Positions 44,497 to 53,816 of a stretch of 64,000 nt of DNA are shown here, piece by piece (position 1 is the first letter of the stretch; every line of letters begins with the position of its first letter). The notes beneath the pieces were generated by a model that was not told the DNA's origin, did no database searches, and was given only the letters and a program-made list of their open reading frames with translations. Source of the DNA: Paludibacteraceae bacterium (GTDB lineage Bacteria > Bacteroidota > Bacteroidia > Bacteroidales > Paludibacteraceae); assembly GCA_017450685.1 (NCBI GenBank), contig JAFSTB010000003.1:27229-91228 (forward strand), given 5' to 3'. A program made the translations under genes and the position numbers.

Positions 44497-45831
44497 TTAT
44501 ACTTCGGCGTTGCCGGATGTGTGGTGTCGGCTGAAGAATTTCTGTTGCCGTTCTGCCAGTTTTTGACGTCGTTCGTGAAGCAATAGTCTCACTTTTTCTC
44601 TACGCTCGGCATCTTCTTTTTTAAGGTCTTCGTTGTACAAATGCGCTCTTATAGAGAGGGAGATGACGCATAGTGCCATATAGAGGAAGGTCAGCACCCA
44701 TAGGGCTTTATATTCGTAAGCCGTGGTAGAGAGCGAAGCGCCCATTGACTGCATATGTATATATCCGTGTATTCCCCAAGTGGACGGTAGCAGTTTGGCT
44801 ACATTGATCCACACGCTGTCCATATTTTCGCTTATCCAACTCACGCCTGAGATGAAGAGGAAGATAAGAGAGGTGAAGAGCATAGTGACCATACCTGTCT
44901 CTCTTTCTCTTTGGAAGGAGCCGAGAAAGATAGAGAACAGTATGGTGGAGAGCAGGAACGGTATCATAAATTGTATCACGTCCCAAGGGTTAGCGAGGTG
45001 CGGCAGATTGAAGATTATAGGTACGAGTAGGAGGTCGAAACTGCCGATTGCCATATAGATGACGAAGTAGGCGAGTGTTCTGCCTGTCACTATACGATAG
45101 ACCGATGTACGGCGGCGGCGTCCGGGAAGGAGGAAGATCTCTTTATTTTCTTCTCTGGCAGTACCACAAAGCATAGCAATACCGAAAAAGAGTGTTTGGT
45201 GTAAGATGAGAACGAGTACGGCAGGAATAAGGAAAGAGCCGTAACCGCCGGTAGGGTTGAACATATTGACTGCCTCATATTGCACGGCTTCCACCAAAGC
45301 CCAACTCATCTGAGAACCTATGTTCATAGCCTCATAGCGATCCACTTGCACGTGCTGCATCTTATCCAAAACCACCATATTGGCAGACAGATAGACGTTC
45401 TTCATATACAGGAGTGACGACATATCGCAATAGAGTGAGAGGTGTGCCGTCTCCATACCTGTATTGAGAATGGCGGCGTAGTCGGCAGGTATATAGAGTA
45501 TGCCGTGCACTTTTTGGTCTTTGAGCAGTTGTTCGGCTTGTGCCATATTGGCACAGGTGTGCGTTACTTGCACTTCTTGTGTAGCATTCCAGCGGAAGAC
45601 CAGTTCCCTACTCTCCGGCGAACCCGACATATCGACCACAGCCACAGGCACTTCCGTAACCACGTTCTTATAGTACATCATATTATATATGACGGGATAG
45701 GCTAAACCGGCGACGAAGAAGATAAGGATAACACCCGAGTCGGTGAAGATACGTTTGAGTTCGTTTACGAACACCTGCCATAAGTCGCCGAACCACTGAG
45801 AGAGAAAACTATTTGTGTTGTGTGTATTCAT
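44497..45831 (-). CDS. ABC-2 type transporter permease (second of pair)
   Basis: A 444-residue inner membrane permease. One N-terminal membrane helix (~30-50) is followed by a ~150-residue periplasmic domain (VAVVDMSGSPESRELV), then five helices at ~180-380 and a basic cytoplasmic tail rich in Arg/Lys/Glu (~400-440). This topology matches the YhbS/YhbR-type permeases of tripartite TolC-linked exporters. The start ATG at 45831 overlaps the stop of its sister permease (ATGA). No ATP-binding subunit is encoded in the run. Substrate is unknown. Confidence 0.85.
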   Translation of the reverse strand: MNTHNTNSFLSQWFGDLWQVFVNELKRIFTDSGVILIFFVAGLAYPVIYNMMYYKNVVTEVPVAVVDMSGSPESRELVFRWNATQEVQVTHTCANMAQAEQLLKDQKVHGILYIPADYAAILNTGMETAHLSLYCDMSSLLYMKNVYLSANMVVLDKMQHVQVDRYEAMNIGSQMSWALVEAVQYEAVNMFNPTGGYGSFLIPAVLVLILHQTLFFGIAMLCGTAREENKEIFLLPGRRRRTSVYRIVTGRTLAYFVIYMAIGSFDLLLVPIIFNLPHLANPWDVIQFMIPFLLSTILFSIFLGSFQRERETGMVTMLFTSLIFLFISGVSWISENMDSVWINVAKLLPSTWGIHGYIHMQSMGASLSTTAYEYKALWVLTFLYMALCVISLSIRAHLYNEDLKKEDAERREKVRLLLHERRQKLAERQQKFFSRHHTSGNAEV

Positions 45832-47009
45832 CCTTTGGGGTAATTTTGGAACCACAGTGCTCGGTGCAGACGTGGTGCCACGAAGAACTGTGTTAAGAAG
45901 AAGAGCATGAGAGATCCCATTGGCAGCAATGAGTGCGTAATACTATTGCCTAAAAGTGCTTCATTAACATAGATAAGGTAATAGTGTCGGAGCGGGAAGA
46001 GGTTGGTTAGTGATTGTACCCAAGGCAACATACCCATAGCTGGGAAGGTGAAGCCTGACAGGGAGAAGGATAACATTCCGTATAGTGCTCCTATTGATAA
46101 AGCGTCTCTTAGTACAGGCATCAGACCTATGAAAAAGACGGCAAGTGACTGCATAGCAAAGATATACAACACCAGTGCGAGATTAAGGATGAGCATACTG
46201 CCATTGACGGGGAAATGCATAAACTTATAGAGCAGCACATTGACAGCCACACCGAGAGCGGCATAAAGGATAAAGAGTTGCATCAGTTTGCCGAGCATAG
46301 CAATGGTGAAATTGCCGTTAGCGGTGCGAAGCCATTGCCGTGAGGTCTTGTATTTGAGTTCGGTACCTATACTATAGATGGTGATCATAAGTACCATCAG
46401 ACCTAATATACCCGGCAGGATAACTCCTAACAGATAGACGGGATAACTGGAGGTGGGGTTACCTATCAAGTGTGCATCTATAGCCACGGGCTGTATGCGT
46501 TTCATTATCAAGTGTTCAGCCATTCCTTTTTTCCGCAGCACCTCACGTTGGAAGGCACCGGAGGCGAGGTTCATCACCATAAACAGTTGTTTATATCCGG
46601 TGCTACCGCCTATGGTGTAGGCATTATTGACATAGAAGGTGAGTGTAGGTCGTTTGAAGGCGGCAAGGTCACCATAGAAATGTTCGGGAATGCATAGGAA
46701 AGCATAGATTTTTCCTTGTTGCATAGCCACTCGTGCCTCCTCGTAGGTGGCATAGATGTCTATCACTTTGACCGACTGTGTTGCGTCCAGTTCGTGCGCC
46801 ACTCGCCGAGAGATGGACGAGCGGTCTTGGTCCACTATCCCTATCGGCACTTTTTGCGGTGCTCCCGTATCGAAGAGGGTGAGGAAGAAGATGCACGACA
46901 CAGCCATCAGCACCACTGAGGCGAGGAAATAGACAGGTTGTGCCACCATTCGGCGTATCTCACGCCAAATGACACTATTCAATAGTGTACGAAACTTTTT
47001 GATTGTCAT
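45828..47009 (-). CDS. ABC-2 type transporter permease (first of pair)
   Basis: A 393-residue inner membrane permease with the same topology as its downstream partner: an N-terminal helix (~20-45), a periplasmic domain (VGIVDQDRSSISRRVAHELDATQ), then a cluster of helices (~190-390, LLGVILPGILGLMVLMITIYSIG). The pair probably forms a heterodimer. The start overlaps the hlyD stop (ATGA), so the two are translationally coupled. Confidence 0.87.
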   Translation of the reverse strand: MTIKKFRTLLNSVIWREIRRMVAQPVYFLASVVLMAVSCIFFLTLFDTGAPQKVPIGIVDQDRSSISRRVAHELDATQSVKVIDIYATYEEARVAMQQGKIYAFLCIPEHFYGDLAAFKRPTLTFYVNNAYTIGGSTGYKQLFMVMNLASGAFQREVLRKKGMAEHLIMKRIQPVAIDAHLIGNPTSSYPVYLLGVILPGILGLMVLMITIYSIGTELKYKTSRQWLRTANGNFTIAMLGKLMQLFILYAALGVAVNVLLYKFMHFPVNGSMLILNLALVLYIFAMQSLAVFFIGLMPVLRDALSIGALYGMLSFSLSGFTFPAMGMLPWVQSLTNLFPLRHYYLIYVNEALLGNSITHSLLPMGSLMLFFLTQFFVAPRLHRALWFQNYPKG

Positions 47010-48025
47010 TTCTTATCCACAATAACCGCGGTCATACCCGGTCTTAGGTTTGGAATAAGTTTGATGGGGCGTGCTTTGACATCGAAAGTCTTGATATCAT
47101 ATCCGCCGTTGGTTTGTGTGCTGCGCCAGGTGGCATAACTTGCCATCACCTTGATGAAAGTGACTTTAACGGGGTAGGTCTCTTCTCCGAGGGCAGGTAT
47201 TCTGACTTGGAACTGCGTACCTACGGTTATGCCGTTAAGCATATCTTCTCTTATGGCGAAATGAAACCACATATCAGTCAGGTCCACCACCGCCATCACG
47301 GGTGAGCCTTGTCCCACCAGTTCGCCTGTCTTAGGGAAACACTCACTCACTTCGCCATCGACGGGTGAGGTGAGGTATCGTTCAGCCTTGGCGATGTTCA
47401 CTTCTTGAATCATTCCGTCCACGCGTGCCACCATTGCTCGTGCAGCGGCTTTATCTTCTTCCTGCGCACCTTTCATGGCCATGTCGTACTGCGATTTAGC
47501 GGCTTTGACATCGGCTTGCGACACTTTGTATTGTGCCAACACTTCGTCATGCTTCTGCGCCGACACGACACCTTTCTGATAGAGTCGTTCTATTCGTTCG
47601 TATGATTTGCGATAGACCTCTTCGGCGGCGAGGGCTTTTTGGTAGAGTTCGTATGCACCTTGTATCTGTTCTTCTCTTGCACCGTGTATGGCTTTTTGGT
47701 TCTGTGCTTCGGCTGCTTGTCGTGCTGCCATGGCTTGTGCCATCTTAGCATCCACTTCGGGTGAATCGATGATGACAAGTGTGTCACCTTTCTTCACACG
47801 GTCGCCTTCCTCGGCAAGAAACATCTCTATTCTGCCCGGCACTTTGCCTGACACACGATATTCGGAGGCTTCCGCCTCACCTATGATCTCTATCTCCGGG
47901 GTACGAAGTGCCAATAAGCCTATCAATGCCACTATCACCAACACTGAAAACAGTACTACTATACCTATGAAGATATTACCTTTATCCTGTTTGGCTTGAC
48001 GACCGGATTGTTTTGTTTCTTCCAT
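47006..48025 (-). CDS. HlyD-family periplasmic adaptor
   Basis: Membrane fusion protein linking the inner membrane permeases to TolC. The 339-residue protein has one membrane segment (~18-42), a split biotinyl-lipoyl-like domain (VSGKVPGRIEMFLAEEGDRVKKGDTL and LTSPVDGEVSECFPKTGELV), a central alpha-helical hairpin (~90-200, long Ala/Gln/Lys-rich coiled coil) and a beta-barrel. It lies 7 bases after tolC. Confidence 0.9.
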   Translation of the reverse strand: MEETKQSGRQAKQDKGNIFIGIVVLFSVLVIVALIGLLALRTPEIEIIGEAEASEYRVSGKVPGRIEMFLAEEGDRVKKGDTLVIIDSPEVDAKMAQAMAARQAAEAQNQKAIHGAREEQIQGAYELYQKALAAEEVYRKSYERIERLYQKGVVSAQKHDEVLAQYKVSQADVKAAKSQYDMAMKGAQEEDKAAARAMVARVDGMIQEVNIAKAERYLTSPVDGEVSECFPKTGELVGQGSPVMAVVDLTDMWFHFAIREDMLNGITVGTQFQVRIPALGEETYPVKVTFIKVMASYATWRSTQTNGGYDIKTFDVKARPIKLIPNLRPGMTAVIVDKK

Positions 48026-48032
48026 GATGAAA

Positions 48033-49463
48033 TCAGTTCAATAATTGTCCTGTATATTTTTTGTAATTTAATTCAGCCATTCTCAGTTCGATGGCAGCGT
48101 CTATTTTTTCCGACTGTGCTTTATGCCATGCCGTCTGTGCCGCCATTAGGTCAGCAGCCGTGATAACACCTTCATCATATGACTCTTGCGCATAACGCAA
48201 GTTCTCCTCCGTATGCTTGATGTTGGTTTGTGCTCTGAGCAGTTTATGGTTGGCTTCCATCACTTTCTGTGACGATTGCGTTATCTGCAACTCCAGTTTC
48301 TCTTTAGCCTCTTGCAGTCTGAGTTCCACCGTTTTAGCCTGATGTTTGGCGGCTTTGTAAGTGAGTATGTCGGAGGCGTGTGCTATGGGGATATTAACCA
48401 CAATACCGGCGTTGAAGAAACCGGCGAAGTCTTTCTTGAAGCCGTCAGTCACATTAGGATTGGTAACTATATAATTAGCAGCCGCTATGATGTTGGGTTG
48501 CAGTCCGGCGGCTGCCAATCGTACACCTGACTTTGCCATCTGTTTCATCTGTTCGAGCAGTTGTATCTCGTCGCGACGTTCGATAGCATCGTGTACGTTG
48601 ATAGCCGTGTCGTTTAAGACTATATTCTCCAATCCGGTGTCGTCCACATCGAAATAACTATCCAGTGGCATTCCCACTATCTGGCATAGAGCCATCTTGC
48701 TTAGTATCAGTCCGTCGTTGGCTTGCAAGAGTGAGGATTCAGCCTCGCTTAACTTCACTCGCACATTGAGTACATCGGCTTGTGTTGCCACACCCTCTTT
48801 GGCTGCTTCTTCGATATTGGTCATCAGGGTGTTGAGCAGTGCCGTGTACTGTTTGGCCAGTTGCTGTTTATGTTTGACCGACACCACTCGCCAATAAGCC
48901 TCGTCCACATCGTGAGTGGCATCGGCTATGCTTTTGGCGGCTTTGATCTGTGCCATACGCTCTATGTACTTTGAGAGGCGATAGAACTCTCTTATCCGTC
49001 CGCCTACATAGATAGGTTGTACCACTCCTACTTGTCCCACGAGGACATGTGTCATATCGATGTCTAAATGGTTATAGGCATTGCGATAGAGTCCGCCCGT
49101 TACATCATTCACGGCTTGTGTCACATCAGGCATAGCGGCTCCTAACACCTGCATCATCGGGTTGTTGAACTGCAGTCCGTTGACACCCAACGCTCCGAAG
49201 CCGGTACTCATTGTCTCGGGCAAGAGGTGTATGTGTCGCGAGTTGTACATATATGCTCCGTTGGCACTCACTTGCGGGAAGAAGCGTGCAAAAGCGGCCC
49301 TGCGGTTGTACTTCGCCGCTAAGGATGTCTCTTGGTCAATCTGTTGTCGGGTGGTAGCAGTGGTGGCTAAATGACGACACTCTTCGAGAGTAAGAACTGG
49401 GGTCTGGGCAAACAACGTGCCGCCCATACAAAGAGATAAACAGTAAAAAAGTATTCGTTTCAT
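48033..49463 (-). CDS. TolC-family outer membrane efflux protein
   Basis: A 476-residue outer membrane channel: signal peptide ending LFAQ, TPVLTLEECRHLA at the start of the mature protein, and two internally similar long helical halves (for example AAKEGVATQADVLNVRVKLSEAESSLLQAND and ESYDEGVITAADLMAAQTAWHKAQS). The paired EGV-T-AD motifs are diagnostic of TolC. It follows rnfA by only 26 bases with no visible terminator or promoter between, so it may be read through from the Rnf operon. Confidence 0.92.
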   Translation of the reverse strand: MKRILFYCLSLCMGGTLFAQTPVLTLEECRHLATTATTRQQIDQETSLAAKYNRRAAFARFFPQVSANGAYMYNSRHIHLLPETMSTGFGALGVNGLQFNNPMMQVLGAAMPDVTQAVNDVTGGLYRNAYNHLDIDMTHVLVGQVGVVQPIYVGGRIREFYRLSKYIERMAQIKAAKSIADATHDVDEAYWRVVSVKHKQQLAKQYTALLNTLMTNIEEAAKEGVATQADVLNVRVKLSEAESSLLQANDGLILSKMALCQIVGMPLDSYFDVDDTGLENIVLNDTAINVHDAIERRDEIQLLEQMKQMAKSGVRLAAAGLQPNIIAAANYIVTNPNVTDGFKKDFAGFFNAGIVVNIPIAHASDILTYKAAKHQAKTVELRLQEAKEKLELQITQSSQKVMEANHKLLRAQTNIKHTEENLRYAQESYDEGVITAADLMAAQTAWHKAQSEKIDAAIELRMAELNYKKYTGQLLN

Positions 49464-49489
49464 CTTTATTATACCAACCTTCAGTGAGG

Positions 49490-50089
49490 TTAAACCACGC
49501 CCGAGAAGCCCATAAATGCCATAGCGAGCAGACCCGCCGTAAGCAGAGCCACGGGAGTGCCTTCCATTGCCTTAGGTACTTTGTTCATTGACAGCTGTTC
49601 GCGTATGCCTGCAAAGAGAATCAGAGCCACCGCAAAACCGACGGCAGTGGCGAAAGCATAGACTGTTCCTTGCAGGAGGTTAGCCTCTGCGCCGGGAATC
49701 TTACCTGCCCATGTGCCATCACCCACGAGGATAGCCACACCGAGGATGCAGCAGTTGGTGGTGATAAGAGGCAGGAACACGCCAAGAGCCTGATAAAGAG
49801 ACGGACTGACTTTCTTTAGCACTATCTCAATCATCTGCACCAAGGCGGCGATGACGAGGATAAAGAGTATGGTCTGCAAGAAGGTCAGTTCAAAAGGCTC
49901 TAACACATATTTTTGCAGAAGGTATGTAACGACGGTGGCAAGGGTGAGAACGAAAGTGACGGCTGCACCCATACCGGCGGCTGTGTCAATCTTCTTACTA
50001 ACGCCAAGGAACGGACATATACCGAGGAACTGACTGAAGACGATATTATTAACGAATATCGCACTTATTATAATCAAAAGGTAAACCAT
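49490..50089 (-). CDS. rnfA: Rnf electron transport complex subunit A
   Basis: A 199-residue integral membrane subunit with six helices, and motifs NNIVFSQFLGICPFLGVSKK and LITTNCCILGVAIL. RnfA and RnfE form a membrane core that holds a 2Fe-2S cluster between them. The Cys residues in CPFLG and NCCILG fit that role. Length equals the family norm. It starts 2 bases after the rnfE stop. The distinction from NqrE is made by the neighbouring rnfB and rnfC genes. Confidence 0.95.
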   Translation of the reverse strand: MVYLLIIISAIFVNNIVFSQFLGICPFLGVSKKIDTAAGMGAAVTFVLTLATVVTYLLQKYVLEPFELTFLQTILFILVIAALVQMIEIVLKKVSPSLYQALGVFLPLITTNCCILGVAILVGDGTWAGKIPGAEANLLQGTVYAFATAVGFAVALILFAGIREQLSMNKVPKAMEGTPVALLTAGLLAMAFMGFSGVV

Positions 50090-50091
50090 AG

Positions 50092-50694
50092 TTATTTGCG
50101 TAATTTATTGATTAGTGCCATTAAGTAAGCCAGAGCGATGAACGCACCCGGAGCGAGGACGAAGATAAGCATCTTATAGTCTTCGGGGAAGATGGTGAGA
50201 CCTGCATAGTCGCCTGCTGCAAAAATCATGCCTGAGCCGAGCAGTTCGCGTACTGCACCTAACACAGTGAGTGAGAGAGTAAAGCCCAGCCCCATACCTA
50301 TGCCGTCGAGAGCCGACAGACCGACACCGTTCTTTGCGGCAAAAGCCTCCGCACGACCAAGAACGATACAGTTAACCACTATAAGAGGTATGAACAGACC
50401 GAGGGTCTCATATATGCTTGGCAGGTAGGCTTGCATTAGCAGTTGCACCATCGTAACAAAAGAGGCAATAACCACTATATATGCGGGTATATGCACTTTG
50501 TCGGGAATCAGATTACGCAACATTGAGATAACCACATTGGAGCATATAAGCACGAACATTGTGGCAAGTCCCATTGACATACCATTGACGGCTGAGGTGG
50601 TGGTGGCAAGGGTGGGACACATACCCAAGACCAAACCAAAAGTAGGATTCTCTTTGAGGAGTCCGTTAGTGAAGGTATTTAATGCTTTGCTCAT
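50092..50694 (-). CDS. rnfE: Rnf electron transport complex subunit E
   Basis: A 200-residue integral membrane subunit, homologous and inverted relative to RnfA: NPTFGLVLGMCPTLATTTSAVNG and IPLIVVNCIVLGRAEAFA. It completes the membrane core. The start ATG overlaps the rnfG stop (ATGA). The order B-C-D-G-E-A is the usual bacteroidal order. Confidence 0.95.
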   Translation of the reverse strand: MSKALNTFTNGLLKENPTFGLVLGMCPTLATTTSAVNGMSMGLATMFVLICSNVVISMLRNLIPDKVHIPAYIVVIASFVTMVQLLMQAYLPSIYETLGLFIPLIVVNCIVLGRAEAFAAKNGVGLSALDGIGMGLGFTLSLTVLGAVRELLGSGMIFAAGDYAGLTIFPEDYKMLIFVLAPGAFIALAYLMALINKLRK

Positions 50695-51386
50695 AATGTT
50701 TCGTTGTTTTGTGATTCAACATCTGTGTTAGCATCCTGCACGGCTTGGCATTTGATTTCTATGGTGTCTGACTCTGCTTCCGTTGTCTGTTGTGTGGCAC
50801 CGGTGGCAGCATCCACTGTCTGTCCTTGGCAAGCGTTATAGGCTTTATACGCGTTCTCTATGGCTAAGAGGAAAGCGCGTGAAGAGATGGTGGCAGCAGT
50901 GATAGCGTCTATATCACCACCGTCCTTACTCACTTGCAACTTATCAGTGGCAGGACTCTTACCAATGACCGACTGGTTGTTCTTTTCCGTCTTGAACCAT
51001 TTAGCCATATTGTCGCCCAAGCCGGGTGTCTCTTGGTGTTCCAGCACTTTATAGTTATATACCTTTCCTTCTTTGTCGAAGCCCACCATCACTTTGAACG
51101 TTCCGCCGAAACCTATCCCTGCTGTTTCAACGGCAGCACCTACCATCTCGTCACCCACAAGGGCTTTATAGACAGTCTGTCCTTCCACCGTTTCGCCTTC
51201 GGCTATTGTCATACCTTCCATATTAGGCAAGACCTCAGTGAGAGCGGCTTGCTGCTTTTGTATTTTCTGTTGTGCTATCGGTTCGGCAGTCAGAACATAT
51301 AGTCCGCCGAGCAGAGCGGCTGCAGCCACAGCCACTATAGTGAGCGATAGCACCATATTAAGCAAATTACTTTCTAATCGTTTCAT
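50691..51386 (-). CDS. rnfG: Rnf electron transport complex subunit G
   Basis: A 231-residue subunit with one N-terminal membrane helix (~10-30) and a periplasmic FMN-binding domain. FMN is joined covalently to a Thr in the SGAT-type motif; here it reads ITAATISSRAF (~160-170), with Ala in place of the usual Gly. The core GIGFGGTFKVMVGFDKEGKV is typical. The C-terminal ~50 residues are a Thr/Gln/Glu-rich tail not needed for flavin binding. Confidence 0.92.
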   Translation of the reverse strand: MKRLESNLLNMVLSLTIVAVAAAALLGGLYVLTAEPIAQQKIQKQQAALTEVLPNMEGMTIAEGETVEGQTVYKALVGDEMVGAAVETAGIGFGGTFKVMVGFDKEGKVYNYKVLEHQETPGLGDNMAKWFKTEKNNQSVIGKSPATDKLQVSKDGGDIDAITAATISSRAFLLAIENAYKAYNACQGQTVDAATGATQQTTEAESDTIEIKCQAVQDANTDVESQNNETL

Positions 51387-51399
51387 AGTCCTACCTCCT

Positions 51400-52407
51400 T
51401 TATTTAGTGGTTTTCACTTTTTCGCCGAAGCGTTTGGGACGTATCTTGTTAAGCAGAGGTACGCATGCGTTCATTATCAGAATAGCGAACGACATACCTT
51501 CAGGATAAGCGCCACGCAGACGAATAACCATCACAATAACGCCAATGCCGACACCGAAGATGAGTTTGGCCAAGGGTGTCATAGGTGATGTCACATAGTC
51601 GGTAGCCATAAAGAATGCGCCGAGCATCAGACCGCCGGTGAGCAGTTGGTATGCCACATATTGTCCTGTGGTCATTCCTTCGGGCAACATTCCCGTCCAG
51701 CCTATGCAAGCGGCTATCAGAGTGACGGTGAGCAAGATGCTGACGGGTATATGCCACGTTATCACTTTGGTGCAGATAAGGAAGACCCCGCCGATGATAA
51801 GAGCCAAGGCGCACACTTCGCCCAGACTGCCTCCCATCACGCCGAGCAGCGAGTTCCACAGGTCGGGCAAATGGTTGACAGCATCGCTATCACCACCTTT
51901 GACCATCTGCTTGAGGTAATAGAGCGGTGTGGCACCGGTGGCGGCATCCACATAACTGCCATTAAACCCTTGCGGCAGAGGCCAAGTGGTCATCTGTACG
52001 GGGAAAGAGATAAGGAGGAACACGCGACCCACCAAAGCCGGATTGAAGGGGTTCTGTCCTAATCCGCCGAAGGTCATCTTACCTACGGCTATGGCTACGA
52101 CAGCACCTATAAGCACTATCCACCAAGGCAGGTTGGATGGCAGGTTGAAGGCGAGAAGCAGACCGGTAAGAACTGCCGAGAGATCGCCTATAGTAGGTTC
52201 CTCTTTGAGTATATATTTGGCTATCAGCCATTCTGTTCCCACACAAGCGACAATGCTTATCAGTGTGGTGAACAATGCGCCCCATCCGAACTCCAGAACG
52301 CTCACCACGTATGCAGGCAGCAAGGCAAGGATGACGAGCAGCATATTACGGCGAACGGTGTCACCGCTATGAGCATGAGGTGCAGGTGCTACAATTAGTT
52401 GTTTCAT
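51400..52407 (-). CDS. rnfD: Rnf electron transport complex subunit D
   Basis: A 335-residue membrane subunit with ~10 helices, homologous to NqrB. The likely FMN-attachment Thr lies in VDAATGATPLYYLK (~155-168), and MATDYVTSPMT (~268) is the second conserved block. It is believed to form part of the ion path. The gap of 71 bases to rnfC is the widest inside the rnf cluster, but no promoter is evident there. Confidence 0.94.
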   Translation of the reverse strand: MKQLIVAPAPHAHSGDTVRRNMLLVILALLPAYVVSVLEFGWGALFTTLISIVACVGTEWLIAKYILKEEPTIGDLSAVLTGLLLAFNLPSNLPWWIVLIGAVVAIAVGKMTFGGLGQNPFNPALVGRVFLLISFPVQMTTWPLPQGFNGSYVDAATGATPLYYLKQMVKGGDSDAVNHLPDLWNSLLGVMGGSLGEVCALALIIGGVFLICTKVITWHIPVSILLTVTLIAACIGWTGMLPEGMTTGQYVAYQLLTGGLMLGAFFMATDYVTSPMTPLAKLIFGVGIGVIVMVIRLRGAYPEGMSFAILIMNACVPLLNKIRPKRFGEKVKTTK

Positions 52408-52478
52408 ATTGGTTTATATTTTTGGCAGCCGTTATATGGTTGCCACAGTCATTGTTTGTTTGAGTATCAGTCGCGCTG

Positions 52479-53816
52479 TTATTTCTTTTGTGCTCTTGCG
52501 CGAATTATTCCGCCAACAGTGGCTTTGCCCATACGTATATAGTCGAGCAATGGTCGGTGTGAGGGGCATGTGAAGAGACAGCAACCGCAGTCGATGCAGT
52601 CCATCACATCATGTTTCTCCATCTCGTCCCACATCTGTTTCTCAGCCTGCTTGGCGAGCAGATAAGGTTCGAGTCCCATAGGGCAAGCACTGACACATTT
52701 ACCGCAGCGTATGCAGTTCTCCGGCTCGACACGACGGCTCTCGTTTTCGGGGAGGAAGAGCAGACCGCTAACGCGCTTATTGGTAGGCATATCAATATTA
52801 TTCATAGCGCGACCCATCATCGGTCCGCCACCTATGATCTTACCCGTATCTTCGGGTACACCGCCTGCCAGAGCCACCACCTCAGTGAGCGGAGTACCGA
52901 AACGGACGCTGTAGTTACCCGGTTTTTCCACGCTCTTGCCGGTGACGGTCATCACACGGGAGATGAGCGGCTTATGTTTCTGCACTGCCTCATAGACGGC
53001 ATAGATAGTGGCTACATTATCCACCACGGCACCCACTTCGATAGGCAGTGCACCTGACGGCACTTGACGATGAATACAAGCGTCAATGAGTTGTTTCTCA
53101 CCGCCTTGCGGATATTTGAGTCGCAACGGCAATACTTCCACGCCTAAGGTGCGTGCTGCCAACTCATTCATACGGGCGATGGCATCGGGTTTGTTCTTCT
53201 CTATGCCTATGATAGCCTTGTCTATACCCAAAGCGCGCATAAGCAACTGTATGCCTATCATTATCTCTTCGCCGTGTTCGAGCATCAGTTGGTGGTCACA
53301 GGTGAGGTACGGTTCGCACTCCACTCCGTTGACAATCAGCACTTCGGCTTTCTTACCCGGAGGCGGCATCAGTTTGACATGTGTAGGGAAGCAAGCACCA
53401 CCCAGACCCACAATGCCGGCGGCTGAGATACGGTCGATAATCTCTTTGGGCTCTAACTGACACTCGCGTATGACATCGGTTGAGCGGTCGATGGTGTCGA
53501 GCCATTCGTCGCCTTCCACATCCATAAAGATGGCAGGCATACGCATACCCCATGCATCGATGGTGGAGTCGATCTTCGTAATGGTGCCGCTGTAAGGCGA
53601 ATGGATATTAGCACTGACAAACCCTCCGGCTTTGGCCAGCAGTTCGCCTACTTTCACTTTCTGCCCTTTCTCCACCACCGGTTGAGCCGGAGCACCTATA
53701 TGTTGCACAAGAGGTATGATGGCTTTTTTAGGCAGCGGACACTCTTGGATAGGCTGATGAGCCGAATAGACTTTGTTATCATGCGGATGCACTCCGCCTA
53801 TGGAAAATGTTTTCAT
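52479..53816 (-). CDS. rnfC: Rnf electron transport complex subunit C
   Basis: The NADH-binding, membrane-associated subunit. The 445-residue protein has an N-terminal barrel-sandwich region (VEKGQKVKVGELLAKAGGFVSANIHSP in two parts), a flavin/NAD domain (GIVGLGGACFPTHVK, NGVECEPYLTCD), a SLBB region and two 4Fe-4S sites, CIRCGKCVSACPMGL and CIDCGCCLFTCPSHRP. Length is close to the compact bacteroidal form; the long Ala/Lys tail of E. coli RsxC is absent. The start overlaps the rnfB stop (ATGA). Confidence 0.95.
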   Translation of the reverse strand: MKTFSIGGVHPHDNKVYSAHQPIQECPLPKKAIIPLVQHIGAPAQPVVEKGQKVKVGELLAKAGGFVSANIHSPYSGTITKIDSTIDAWGMRMPAIFMDVEGDEWLDTIDRSTDVIRECQLEPKEIIDRISAAGIVGLGGACFPTHVKLMPPPGKKAEVLIVNGVECEPYLTCDHQLMLEHGEEIMIGIQLLMRALGIDKAIIGIEKNKPDAIARMNELAARTLGVEVLPLRLKYPQGGEKQLIDACIHRQVPSGALPIEVGAVVDNVATIYAVYEAVQKHKPLISRVMTVTGKSVEKPGNYSVRFGTPLTEVVALAGGVPEDTGKIIGGGPMMGRAMNNIDMPTNKRVSGLLFLPENESRRVEPENCIRCGKCVSACPMGLEPYLLAKQAEKQMWDEMEKHDVMDCIDCGCCLFTCPSHRPLLDYIRMGKATVGGIIRARAQKK

